DNA of 64,000 bases from Actinomadura xylanilytica. Lineage in GTDB: Bacteria > Actinomycetota > Actinomycetes > Streptosporangiales > Streptosporangiaceae. The notes below the pieces were generated by a model, which did not search any database, had not been told where the DNA came from, and saw only the letters and a list, made by a program, of their open reading frames with translations. Both the position numbers and the translations under genes were made by a program. Location of the stretch: contig NZ_JASNWE010000004.1 in NCBI RefSeq assembly GCF_030283145.1, positions 310,001 through 374,000 of the forward strand. The letters are read 5' to 3'. Within the stretch, counting starts at the first letter, position 1. Every line of letters starts with the position of its first letter. Positions 31,852-40,309 of the stretch are shown one piece after another.

Positions 31852-33203
31852 CGAACCCCTCGACCGCCCCCGACTCCGAAACCGAGACCGGCACCCTCCC
31901 GCCGCCCGGCCAGGACGCCCATCCCGGGCATCCGCGGCCCGTCCGGCTGCACGGGCCCGACATCGCGCGCGACCCGGCCGGGCTTTACCGGACGCTCCAG
32001 CAGCGGTACGGCCCGGTCGTCCCGGTCCTGCTCGACGGCGACATCCCCGCCTGGTTCGTGCTCGGATACCGCGAGGTCAGCCAGGTCACCGCCAACCCCC
32101 GGCAGTTCGCCCGCGACTGCCGGCGCTGGAACGCGTGGGACCTGATCCCCGGGGACTGGCCGCTGATGCCCTACGTCGGCTGGACGCCGTCGGTGATGTT
32201 CGCCGAGGGCCCCGAGCACCAGCGTCGGGCCGGGGCGATCGGCGACTCCCTCGACGCCGTGGACCGCACCGAGCTGGTCCGGATGTGCAGGCGGGTCGCG
32301 ACCGAGCTGATCGGCGCGTTCTCCCTGGACGGCGAGGCCGACCTGGTCGCCCAGTACTCGCACCGGATCCCGCTGCACGTGATGGCGCGGCTGTATGGGC
32401 TCGCCGAGGCCGACATCCCGCTGCTGGTCGCCGACATCGCCGAGTCGCTGGACGTGGGCGACAAGGCCGTCCAGGCGCACCGGCGGATCCACGCGCGGAT
32501 GCGCGGGCTGGTCGAGGCCAAGCACCGGCGGCCCGGCCCCGACCTGCCGTCCCGGCTGATCGGGCACTCCGCCGCGCTCAGCGACGACGAGATCGTCATC
32601 GACCTGCTGGTGGTGATGGCCGCGGCGCAGCAGCCGACCGGCAACTGGATCGGGAACGGGCTGCGGCTGATGCTCGTCGACGACCGGTTCACCGCGACGT
32701 TGCAGGGCGGACGCGACAGCGTCGGCCAGGCGCTCAACGAGGCGCTGTGGGAGGACACGCCCACGCAGAACTTCATCGGCCGCTGGGCGGTGCACGACTG
32801 CGCGCTCGGCGGCCAGCGGATCCGCCGCGGCGACCTGCTGGTGCTCGGGCTCGCCGCCGCGAACACCGACCTGCGGGTGCGGCCCGAGACCCACCCGGGC
32901 CCCGGCGCCAACCGGGCGCACCTGTCCTTCGGCCGCGGCGAGCACGGCTGCCCCTACCCGGCGCCCGACCTCGCCTCGACCATCGCCTCGACCGCCGTCG
33001 AGACGCTGCTCGACCGGCTGCCGGACGTCCGCATCTCGGTTCCGGCCGAGGAGCTGACGTGGCGTCCGTCGGTGTGGATGCGCGGCCTGTTCGCGCTGCC
33101 GGTCGCCTTCTCCCCCATCGCCGGCGCCGCCACCGAGGGGGACGGAGCCGGCGGGGCGGACGGCGGCGGGCGGGGAGAGCACGCGCGGAGCGCCGGCGGC
33201 TGA
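31848..33203 (+). CDS. Conservon cytochrome P450 lacking ExxR (CYP157-like, CvnE)
   Basis: A 451-aa P450 coupled to the GTPase gene by a GTGA overlap. The haem loop FGRGEHGCPYPAP keeps the cysteine ligand. Two otherwise near-universal motifs are altered. The I-helix region reads VMAAAQQPTGNW in place of AGxxTT, and the K-helix reads LNEALWEDT in place of ExxR. Loss of ExxR is known for the CYP157 family found in Streptomyces conservons, which supports that assignment. Catalytic competence is uncertain; a sensory or regulatory role in the GTPase complex is possible. Confidence 0.85.
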   Translation: MTNPSTAPDSETETGTLPPPGQDAHPGHPRPVRLHGPDIARDPAGLYRTLQQRYGPVVPVLLDGDIPAWFVLGYREVSQVTANPRQFARDCRRWNAWDLIPGDWPLMPYVGWTPSVMFAEGPEHQRRAGAIGDSLDAVDRTELVRMCRRVATELIGAFSLDGEADLVAQYSHRIPLHVMARLYGLAEADIPLLVADIAESLDVGDKAVQAHRRIHARMRGLVEAKHRRPGPDLPSRLIGHSAALSDDEIVIDLLVVMAAAQQPTGNWIGNGLRLMLVDDRFTATLQGGRDSVGQALNEALWEDTPTQNFIGRWAVHDCALGGQRIRRGDLLVLGLAAANTDLRVRPETHPGPGANRAHLSFGRGEHGCPYPAPDLASTIASTAVETLLDRLPDVRISVPAEELTWRPSVWMRGLFALPVAFSPIAGAATEGDGAGGADGGGRGEHARSAGG

Positions 33204-33217
33204 CCGGCGGACCGTCC

Positions 33218-34429
33218 TCAGGCGGTGAACACCAGCGGCAGCGCCGCCGGGCCTCGGGTGAACAGGCCGCGCTCGACGGGGGTGAAGCCGTCGGCGAACC
33301 GCACGTCCGGCATCGCGTCCAGGAGCTGGCCGACGCCGACCTCGACCTCGGTCTTGGCGAGCAGGGCGCCGACGCAGAAGTGCCGGCCGAGCGCGAACGC
33401 CAGATGGTCGGCGGCGGCCGAGAACGCGGTGGCGGCGCTCAGCTCGTCCCGGAACAGGTCGAAGGAGTCGGGATCGGCGTACCGGGCGGGGTCGCGGTTG
33501 GCGGCGCCGATCAGCCCGATGACCGTGCCCCCGGCGGGGACGACGCCGCCGGCGATCTCGACGTCCTCGGCCGGCTGCCGCATGATCATGTGCACCGGCG
33601 GGGTGAAGCGGAGCGTCTCGGCGAGCGCCCGCGCGATCAGCGTCCGGTCGGCGCGGACGGCGGCGAGCTGGTCGGGGTGGCGCAGCAGGTTGACGAACAC
33701 CGCGGCGATCGCCTTGTCGGTGGTCTCGCCGCCGGCGGCGAGCAGGAGGCTGCAGAACGCCTTGATGTCCTCGTCGCTCATCCGCGTCCCGTCGATCTCG
33801 GCGCGGCACAGCGAGGACAGCAGGTCGTCGCCGAGGTCGTCGCGGCGGGCCCGGATGATCGGGATCATGTACGCGGCGAACTCGTCGTGCATGCGGAGCC
33901 CGGCGGCGGCGACGTCCGGGGCCTGGGAGAGGTTGCCGAGGAAGGCGATGTTCGCGGTGTACCAGCGGTGGAACCGGGCGTGGTCGGCCTGATCGAGCCC
34001 GAGCATGTCGACGATCACGTTGACCGGGAAGTGCGTGCTGTAGTCGCCGACCAGCTCGACCGTCCCGGCGTGGCGGAAGCGGTCGATGAGCCGCCGCGAG
34101 TTGCGCTCGATGACGGGCAGGAACCTGCTCTGGAGCTCGGCGCCCCGGAACGCGGGCGCCACCAGGGCGCGCCGCACGGAATGCTCACGGCCGCTGAGCT
34201 GGAGGATCGTGCGGCCGTGCACCGGTTCGAGCTGCCAGTCGTAGTTGGCCGTGGTGAAGACGGGGTCGCGGAACGCGCGGGCGACGTCCTCGTACCGCGA
34301 GAGGATGTGGCTCCGCGTCGGCTCGTGCCACAGCAGGGGCGCGTCCTCGCGCAGGACGCGGTACGCGGAATAAGGATCGGCCGCGAACTCCTTGGACAGG
34401 ATGTCGGGTATCTCTCGGGCCGTGGTCAT
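33218..34429 (-). CDS. Cytochrome P450 (canonical)
   Basis: A 403-aa soluble bacterial P450 with all standard motifs: I-helix LLLAAGGETTDKAI, K-helix ExxR as AETLRFTPP, and haem loop FALGRHFCVGALLAKTE. It converges on the conservon P450 with only 14 bp between stops. Conservon P450s of the CYP157 family are often paired with a second P450 in Streptomyces, but here the partner is on the opposite strand. It needs ferredoxin partners not encoded nearby. Substrate unknown. Confidence 0.9.
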   Translation of the reverse strand: MTTAREIPDILSKEFAADPYSAYRVLREDAPLLWHEPTRSHILSRYEDVARAFRDPVFTTANYDWQLEPVHGRTILQLSGREHSVRRALVAPAFRGAELQSRFLPVIERNSRRLIDRFRHAGTVELVGDYSTHFPVNVIVDMLGLDQADHARFHRWYTANIAFLGNLSQAPDVAAAGLRMHDEFAAYMIPIIRARRDDLGDDLLSSLCRAEIDGTRMSDEDIKAFCSLLLAAGGETTDKAIAAVFVNLLRHPDQLAAVRADRTLIARALAETLRFTPPVHMIMRQPAEDVEIAGGVVPAGGTVIGLIGAANRDPARYADPDSFDLFRDELSAATAFSAAADHLAFALGRHFCVGALLAKTEVEVGVGQLLDAMPDVRFADGFTPVERGLFTRGPAALPLVFTA

Positions 34430-34672
34430 GCGGCTCCCTCACGCGGGATCGGGCGGAGACCGGGTGAGTCGAGCGTAGGGAGCCCGGCACGGACGGTCCA
34501 GAGCGTGACGGTACGAACACGATTACGGCTTGGGGAGGGGCCTGACCGGAATGCCGGCGGACGGCGCCGGGCCCGCCGGCCGGCGGTCAGGTCTAGACCA
34601 TTTTGCGGAGCAGGGTGGGGTATCCGGGAAGATCTCTTTGTTCCGGCGGCTCAACAGGAGGCATCAACAGCG

Positions 34673-34816
34673 ATGAACAACCCTCTGGCGAACCCTCGTC
34701 GCACGCAGCTCGACGTGTGGCCCGAGTGGCGTCCGGCCGACTACGAGGCCGAGCAGGGCGGCCTGGCCGGCGACGCCGAGGCGTCCAAGTCCGACGAGGA
34801 GGTCGCCGTCCGCTGA
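34673..34816 (+). CDS. 47-aa peptide, possible small regulator or RiPP precursor
   Basis: A short gene with AGGAG 12 bp before ATG 34673. The peptide starts MNNPLANPRRTQLDVWPEWR, continues PADYEAEQGG and ends in an acidic tail, DAEASKSDEEVAVR. It has no signal or membrane segment. It is divergent from a P450 gene and followed at once by a 22-bp perfect hairpin. The size, aromatic PEWRPADY core and P450 neighbour fit a ribosomal peptide precursor, but no dedicated modification genes are adjacent, so this is only a possibility. Confidence 0.55.
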   Translation: MNNPLANPRRTQLDVWPEWRPADYEAEQGGLAGDAEASKSDEEVAVR

Positions 34817-34837
34817 CGGCGACCGGCGACGACGCCG

Positions 34838-34885
34838 GAACGCCCGGGGATCCCGTCCACGCTTGGACGGGATCCCCGGGCGTTC
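34838..34885. terminator. 22-bp perfect hairpin, bidirectional terminator
   Basis: The arms at 34838-34859 and 34864-34885 are perfect complements of 22 bp around the tetraloop CGCT. It sits between the peptide gene and the convergent enolase-family gene, whose stop is at 34887. Confidence 0.85.
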
Positions 34886-34886
34886 G

Positions 34887-36071
34887 TCATGTCCCGGCCT
34901 TCGCGCCCTGTTTCCCTGGGCGGGCGTCCAGGACGTCGACGGCCAGCTCGCGCACCACGGCCTCGTCGACCTCGACGCCGAGGCCGGGCCCTTCGGGGAC
35001 GTGCGCGGTGCCGCCCTCGACCCGCACGGTCGGCCCCGCGTAGGGGGACTCGATGAACTGGCGGCCGTTGAGGTCGACCGGCGTGCCGATGCCGTGCGCG
35101 GCGAACAAGTGCAGCGACGCGGCCAGCCCGAGGTCGGAGTCGGTGAGGCCGGAGCCCATGAGCTCGACGCCGGCGTCCTCCGCGAGCGCGCACATCCGCC
35201 GCGACAGCGTGAGCCCGCCGGTGCGCTGGACCTTGGCGATCGCGATGTCGACCGCCTCGAGGCGGACGAAGGTGGCCAGGTCGGACGGATGGCGCAGGCT
35301 CTCGTCCAGCGCGACCGGGATGGGGCAGGCGTCGCGCAGGCGGCGCAGCCCGGCGACGTCGTTGGCGGGCAGCGGCTGCTCGAACGCGGTGACGCCGAGA
35401 CCGTCCAGCCGCCGCGCCATCCGCAGCGCGGCGTGCACGCTGTAGCCCTGGTTGGCGTCGACCCACAGCGGCGCGCCGTCCGGCGCGGCCGTGCGGACGG
35501 CCTCGACCACCGCCGCGTCGGTCGCCTCGTCGTGCAGCCCGATCTTCACCTTGAACGCGCGGTGGCCGAGGTCGCGGCCCTCCGCGACGCTGCCCGCGGC
35601 CTCGGCGGGCGACTGCCCGGACACGATCCAGGCCAGCTCCACCCGTTCGGTGCGGCGCTGCCCCCACAGCACGCCGAGGGGGACGCCCGCGGCGCGGCCG
35701 AGCAGGTCGTGCAACGCGACGTCGACCGCGCTCTTGGCGAGCGGCGCGCCGATGCTGAAGCCCCGGTTGATCACCCGCTCGAACACGGCGGCCGTGCCGT
35801 CCAGGTCCCAGGCGGGCCGGCCGAGGAGGGCGGGGGCCAGGTAGCGGTCGATGGTGGTGAGGATGGACTCGGCGGTCTCGTACGTCCAGGCGGGGATCGG
35901 GGTGGACTCGCCCCAGCCGCTCACGCCGCCGGCGCTCACCTTGACCAGGACGCGGACGCTCGGCCGGCCGGCGACGGCCACCGCCCCGCCGGCGACGCCG
36001 AACGACCGCCGGGTCGGCAGGCCGACCGCGAACACCTCAACTCGCTCGATCTTCAGTTCGTCCAGCCGCAC
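34887..36071 (-). CDS. Enolase-superfamily enzyme (muconate cycloisomerase / dipeptide epimerase-like)
   Basis: A 394-aa member of the mandelate racemase/muconate lactonizing enzyme group. The catalytic KxK motif is AFKVKIG at about residue 172. Metal ligands are VDANQGY, TAFEQPL and VALDES, and the opposite base is the lysine in IAKVQRTGG. It acts by abstracting an alpha proton next to a carboxylate, so the substrate is an acid or dipeptide; which one cannot be told. It lies 56 bp downstream of the LacI gene and is probably co-transcribed with it, placing it in the same catabolic regulon. Confidence 0.88.
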   Translation of the reverse strand: MRLDELKIERVEVFAVGLPTRRSFGVAGGAVAVAGRPSVRVLVKVSAGGVSGWGESTPIPAWTYETAESILTTIDRYLAPALLGRPAWDLDGTAAVFERVINRGFSIGAPLAKSAVDVALHDLLGRAAGVPLGVLWGQRRTERVELAWIVSGQSPAEAAGSVAEGRDLGHRAFKVKIGLHDEATDAAVVEAVRTAAPDGAPLWVDANQGYSVHAALRMARRLDGLGVTAFEQPLPANDVAGLRRLRDACPIPVALDESLRHPSDLATFVRLEAVDIAIAKVQRTGGLTLSRRMCALAEDAGVELMGSGLTDSDLGLAASLHLFAAHGIGTPVDLNGRQFIESPYAGPTVRVEGGTAHVPEGPGLGVEVDEAVVRELAVDVLDARPGKQGAKAGT

Positions 36072-36127
36072 GGCTCGTCCTCCAGGGTCGCGGCGCCGCG
36101 AGCTGACGCGGCGGGTTTCGGGGGCGG

Positions 36128-37186
36128 TCAGCCCGGCGGGCCGGTGCTGGCGCGCAGCACCACCTCGCCGGCGACGCGTTCGATGCGGCTGCGGCGCGAG
36201 GACTGCTCGCGCAGGGCGAGCCGCATCACCCGCTCGCCCATCTCGTCGAGCGGGAGCCGGACGGTGGTGAGCGGCGGGGTGAGCTCGCGGACGATCGGGA
36301 TGTCGTCGAAGCCGGCCAGCGACATCTGGTCCGGGACGCGGACGCCGTGGTCGCGCAGCGCGGCCATCGCGCCGATCGCCATCACGTCGGTGACCGCGAA
36401 CACGCAGGTCGGGCGGACGTCCCGGGCGAGCAGCTCGGCCGCCGCCGCGTAGCCGCCGTCGCGAGTGAAGGCCGCCTCGACGATGTGCGCATCGGGCAGC
36501 GGCACGCCCGCCTCGGCGAGCGCCTCCATGAATCCGGCGAGCCGGTCGGCGACGGTGGTGAGCGCGCGCGGCCCGGTCAGCACCGCGAAGCGGCGGTGCC
36601 CGAGGGCGAGCAGCGCGCGGGCCAGCTCGGCGGCGCTCTCCTTGTTCTGCGGCAGGACGGTGTCGACGCGCAGGCTGCGGTGCCGGCTGACGACCGCGAT
36701 CCGGCCGCCGGTGCGCAGGTAGGGCTCCAGTTCGGCGGCCATCGAGCGCTCCCAGTCGCGGTCCTCGAAGCCCGAGCCGATGAGCAGGATCGCGCGGGCC
36801 CGCTGCGCGCGCAGCATCGCCACGTACTCAATCTCGCGGGCCGGGTCGCGGAAGGTGCTGGCCAGCATGACCAGCATGCCGCGGTCGGCGGCGGTGCGCA
36901 TCACGCCGCGGGCGACGCTGGCGAAGTAGGGGTCGCTGACGTCGTGGCAGATCACCCCGATCGCCTTGCTGGAGGAGCTGGCGAGCGCCTGCGCGTGCGC
37001 GTTCGGCGTGTAGCTGAGCTCCGCGGCCGTCGCGAGCACCCGTTCGCGCAGGTCGGCCCGTACTTGGGAGGTGCCGTTGAGGACGCGGGACGCGGTGGCG
37101 AGCGAGACGCCCGCTTCGCGTGCCACGTCCTGGAGGGTGACGTAGTTCCGTTCGCCGGAGCGGGGATCGTCCGCCGCTTCCGCCAT
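36128..37186 (-). CDS. LacI family repressor of the catabolic regulon
   Basis: A 352-aa LacI/GalR regulator. The HTH and hinge read TLQDVAREAGVSLATASRVL and NGTSQVRADLRERVLATAAE at about residues 16-56, followed by a periplasmic-binding-like effector domain (AIGVICHDVSDPYFASVARG). Two identical-type palindromes, AGAAAGCGCTTTCT at 37289-37302 and a pair at 44682-44708, lie exactly at predicted start sites of the divergent ABC operon and of the PQQ dehydrogenase gene. AAAGCGCTTT matches the central CG pattern of LacI-family sites. It probably represses both units and itself. Confidence 0.9.
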   Translation of the reverse strand: MAEAADDPRSGERNYVTLQDVAREAGVSLATASRVLNGTSQVRADLRERVLATAAELSYTPNAHAQALASSSSKAIGVICHDVSDPYFASVARGVMRTAADRGMLVMLASTFRDPAREIEYVAMLRAQRARAILLIGSGFEDRDWERSMAAELEPYLRTGGRIAVVSRHRSLRVDTVLPQNKESAAELARALLALGHRRFAVLTGPRALTTVADRLAGFMEALAEAGVPLPDAHIVEAAFTRDGGYAAAAELLARDVRPTCVFAVTDVMAIGAMAALRDHGVRVPDQMSLAGFDDIPIVRELTPPLTTVRLPLDEMGERVMRLALREQSSRRSRIERVAGEVVLRASTGPPG

Positions 37187-37254
37187 CGCCGCTCCCTCGG
37201 TCGTCTGATTCGCAGTTTTCCGGGCCTCGACGCAAGGAGACCGGGCGCTACCCC

Positions 37255-37302
37255 TTGACCTCGCCGGGCGTCGTTCTTACGGTACATCAGAAAGCGCTTT
37301 CT
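37255..37302 (+). promoter_or_regulatory. Promoter and LacI operator of the ABC transporter operon
   Basis: -35 TTGACC (37255-37260), 17-bp spacer, -10 TACGGT (37278-37283). The 14-bp palindrome AGAAAGCGCTTTCT (37289-37302) covers the expected start site. Its arrangement is almost the same as the promoter at 44652. Confidence 0.8.
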
Positions 37303-37337
37303 CAATGCTCTTTCCCCGCCCCTCCCGGAGGAGCCAC

Positions 37338-38219
37338 ATGGTGAGTCACGACACGACGACGACCGCGAGCACGCCGTCGGACGAGACCGGCGCGTCCGGC
37401 GTGGTCGAACGCGACCGCCCCGGCGCCGGCGAACGGATCAGGGACGGCATGGAACGGGTCTGGCGGCCGGCGGCACTGCTGCTGGCCTGCCTGGCCGCAT
37501 GGTGGGCGATCACCGCGTTCGACCTGGTCGAGGCGTACCTGGTCCCCTCGCCCGGCACCACCCTGAACGTGCTCGGCGACAAGTGGGGGTACATCTGGCA
37601 CCACGGCTGGGTGACCACCTACGAGACGCTGCTCGGATTCGTGATCGCGGTCCTAGTCGGCGTCGCCGCCGCGGTGCTCATGGTCTACTCGGCCACGGTC
37701 GAGCGGACGCTGTACCCGATCCTGCTGTTCGCCCAGGTCATCCCCAAGATCGCCATCGCGCCGCTGTTCGTGGTCTGGCTCGGCTTCGGGCTCGGCCCCA
37801 AGGTCGTGGTCGCGGTGCTGATCGCGTTCTTCCCGGTGGTGATCTCCATGGTCGCCGGGCTGAAGGCGGTCGACCCGGAGATGCTGGAGCTGTCGGCCAC
37901 GATGGGCGCCGGCCCGATGCGGACGTTCGCCAAGATCCGGATGCCCGCCTCGCTGCCGCATCTGTTCTCGGGCCTGAAGGTGGCGGTCACGCTGGCCGTC
38001 ACCGGGGCCGTGGTCGGCGAGTTCGTCGGCTCCAACGAGGGTCTCGGCTACGTGATCCTCCAGGCCAACGGCAACCTGGACACCCCGATGCTCTTCGCCG
38101 GCCTGCTGGTCATGTCGGCGATCGGGGTCGTGCTGTTCGTCGCGGTCGAGCTCGCCGAGATGCTGCTGCTGCCCTGGCACGCCAGCCGCCGCGGCGGCTC
38201 CGTCACCACCTCCTTCTGA
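37338..38219 (+). CDS. ABC transporter permease (NMT1/taurine/nitrate type)
   Basis: A 293-aa BPD_transp_1 permease with six predicted membrane segments and the EAA-like loop ELSATMGAGPMRTFAKIRMP that contacts the ATPase. The sequence PKIAIAPLFVVWLGFGLGPK is typical of SsuC/ThiX-type permeases. ATG 37338 follows GGAGGAG. It is the first gene after the LacI-controlled promoter and works with the binding protein and ATPase that follow. Confidence 0.9.
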   Translation: MVSHDTTTTASTPSDETGASGVVERDRPGAGERIRDGMERVWRPAALLLACLAAWWAITAFDLVEAYLVPSPGTTLNVLGDKWGYIWHHGWVTTYETLLGFVIAVLVGVAAAVLMVYSATVERTLYPILLFAQVIPKIAIAPLFVVWLGFGLGPKVVVAVLIAFFPVVISMVAGLKAVDPEMLELSATMGAGPMRTFAKIRMPASLPHLFSGLKVAVTLAVTGAVVGEFVGSNEGLGYVILQANGNLDTPMLFAGLLVMSAIGVVLFVAVELAEMLLLPWHASRRGGSVTTSF

Positions 38220-38295
38220 CGGTGCCCGCGCACCGCCCGTCCCCCCGCCGACTCTCGCACCACCCCGCACCATCCCTAGCAACGGAGAGCCGCAG

Positions 38296-39315
38296 ATGAA
38301 GCTCCGCACCCTCGCCGCCGGCGTCCTGGTCCCGGCCCTGGCGTTCACCGCCGCCTGCGGCGGTGGCTCCGAAGGGAGCACCAGCGCGTCGGGCAAGAAG
38401 CTCACCAAGGTGACGCTGACCCTCAACTGGTACCCGTACGGCGAGCACGCGCCGTTCTACTACGGCAAGAAGAAGGGCATCTACGAGAAGCACGGCATCG
38501 ACCTCCAGATCAACGCCGGGCAGGGGTCGCAGAAGACCGTCCAGGCGACCGGCGCCGGGCAGACCGACTTCGGCTGGGCCGACACCCCGGCGCTGCTGGC
38601 GGCGGTCGACAAGGGCATGCCGATCAAGAGCATCGGGGTGTTCCTCCAGACCACCCCGGCGGCGGTGCAGTCGTTCACCGCGACCGGCATCAAGACGCCC
38701 GCCGACCTGAAGGGCAAGAAGATCGCCGGTACCGCCGGCGACGCGCTGACCCGCACCTTTCCGGCGTTCCTGAAGAAGAACGGGCTCAGTGAGAGCGACG
38801 TCCAGATCCAGAACACCGACCCGGCCGGGAAGATCGCCGCGGTGATCTCCGGCAAGACCGACGGGCTGCTCGGCTACGCCAGCGACCAGGGCCCGATCAT
38901 GCAGGACAAGGCCAAGAAGCCGGTCTCGGCGCTGCGCTTCTCCGAGTTCGGGCTGAACTTCTACTCCAACGGGCTGATGGTCGGCGAGCGCAAGCTCAAG
39001 AGCGACGCCGACCTGGTCAAGAAGATGGTCACCGCCACCAGCGAGGCGTGGACGGCGGCCGAGGGCGACGCGGCGGGCGCGGTCGCCAGCATGGCCGGGG
39101 CGTCCGAGCAGCTCCCGCCGACCAAGGTGATCGACGAGCAGTTCAAGACGACGCTCACGCTGCTGCACACCGCGGCGACCAAGGGCAAGGCGCCCGGCGT
39201 CAACACCGAGGCCGACTGGAAGCAGACCATCGACCTCTTCCACCAGGCCGGGCTCATCGAGAAGGCGTCGCCGCCCGCCACGTACTGGCAGGCCGCATCG
39301 GCTCCGCAGGGATGA
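38296..39315 (+). CDS. ABC substrate-binding lipoprotein (NMT1/THI5-like)
   Basis: A 339-aa lipoprotein: signal peptide then lipobox FTAAC at about residue 21. The mature protein begins VTLTLNWYPYGEHAPFYYGK, the NMT1/SsuA-like fold used for pyrimidine precursors, aminopyrimidines, riboflavin precursors and sulfonates. In a LacI-controlled sugar-type regulon this family is unexpected, so the ligand may be a small cyclic or acidic compound. It is coupled to the ATPase gene by an ATGA overlap. Confidence 0.9.
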   Translation: MKLRTLAAGVLVPALAFTAACGGGSEGSTSASGKKLTKVTLTLNWYPYGEHAPFYYGKKKGIYEKHGIDLQINAGQGSQKTVQATGAGQTDFGWADTPALLAAVDKGMPIKSIGVFLQTTPAAVQSFTATGIKTPADLKGKKIAGTAGDALTRTFPAFLKKNGLSESDVQIQNTDPAGKIAAVISGKTDGLLGYASDQGPIMQDKAKKPVSALRFSEFGLNFYSNGLMVGERKLKSDADLVKKMVTATSEAWTAAEGDAAGAVASMAGASEQLPPTKVIDEQFKTTLTLLHTAATKGKAPGVNTEADWKQTIDLFHQAGLIEKASPPATYWQAASAPQG

Positions 39316-40163
39316 CGGGACGAGGCATGAGGATCATGAGCGAACCGAAGACGGACCCGCAGGACGGCGCGGACGCCGAAGCCCCCGGGCCGGGGGCGGT
39401 CGAGATCGACGGCGTGGCGGTGCGGTTCCGCTCGCGCCGGCGGGACGTCACGGCGCTGCGCGAGGCGTCGCTCAACGTCAAGAGCGGCGAGTTCGTCGCC
39501 ATCGTCGGGCCGTCGGGCTGCGGCAAGTCGACACTGCTGAAGCTGGTGGCGGGGCTGCTGAAGCCCTCGTCCGGCACCGTCCGGCTGCACGGCGAGCAGG
39601 TCACCGGCCCCCGGGCCGACATCGGGTACGTGTTCCAGCGGGCGGCGCTGCTGGAGTGGCGCAGCGCCCGCCGCAACATCATGCTCCAGGCCGAGATGCG
39701 GCGGATGCCGTCCGACCAGGCCCGGAAGCGGACCGCCGAGCTGATCGAGATGACCGGTCTCGGCGGGTTCGAGGACGCCCTCCCGCACGAGCTGTCGGGC
39801 GGCATGCAGCAGCGCGTCGCGCTGTGCCGGGCGCTGCTGCACGAGCCGCCGGTGCTGCTGATGGACGAGCCGTTCGGCGCCCTGGACGCGCTCACCCGGG
39901 AGCAGCTCAACATCGAGATGAACCGGATCTGGCGGGAGACCCGCACCACCGTCCTGCTGGTCACGCACTCCATCGCGGAGGCCGCCTACCTGGCCGACCG
40001 GGTGGTGGTGATGACCGACCGCCCCGGCACCATCGCCGAGATCATCGACGTCGGCCTGCCGGCGGAGCGCGACTACGCCGAGACCATGGCGCGGCCGGAG
40101 TTCGCCCGCGTCACCAATCGGGCGCGCACCCTGCTCGGCGCGGGCGTGAACGCCGCCGACTGA
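39312..40163 (+). CDS. ABC transporter ATPase
   Basis: A 283-aa nucleotide-binding subunit. Walker A is GPSGCGKST, the Q-loop YVFQRAAL, signature LSGGMQQRVALCRAL, Walker B VLLMDEPFGALD and the switch histidine VTHSIAEA. I prefer ATG 39312, which overlaps the binding-protein stop; ATGs at 39327 and 39336 are alternatives. It completes a standard importer with the two preceding genes. Confidence 0.9.
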   Translation: MTGRGMRIMSEPKTDPQDGADAEAPGPGAVEIDGVAVRFRSRRRDVTALREASLNVKSGEFVAIVGPSGCGKSTLLKLVAGLLKPSSGTVRLHGEQVTGPRADIGYVFQRAALLEWRSARRNIMLQAEMRRMPSDQARKRTAELIEMTGLGGFEDALPHELSGGMQQRVALCRALLHEPPVLLMDEPFGALDALTREQLNIEMNRIWRETRTTVLLVTHSIAEAAYLADRVVVMTDRPGTIAEIIDVGLPAERDYAETMARPEFARVTNRARTLLGAGVNAAD

Positions 40164-40204
40164 CGAAGCGAAGCGAGGCAGTTGGCGTTCTTGTGCCGGG
40201 GGGT

Positions 40205-40224
40205 CTGGGGGGTCGTCCCCCCAG
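40205..40224 (+). terminator. Hairpin between ABC genes and catabolic genes
   Basis: CTGGGGGG pairs with CCCCCCAG around TCGT, 42 bp after the ATPase stop. It may reduce transcription into the downstream enzyme genes or stabilise the upstream message. Confidence 0.55.
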
Positions 40225-40309
40225 GATGACCCGACTGACATAGCGCGAACTCACACTACTGAACCGCGGGCCACCAGGTCCGCGGGCTTACAGGCAAGGA
40301 AGGAACGGG

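Noticed and set aside
40164..40309. Small gene between ABC ATPase and dehydrogenase
   Set aside because: Only a hairpin and untranslated leader-like sequence are visible; no frame has a start with a ribosome site.
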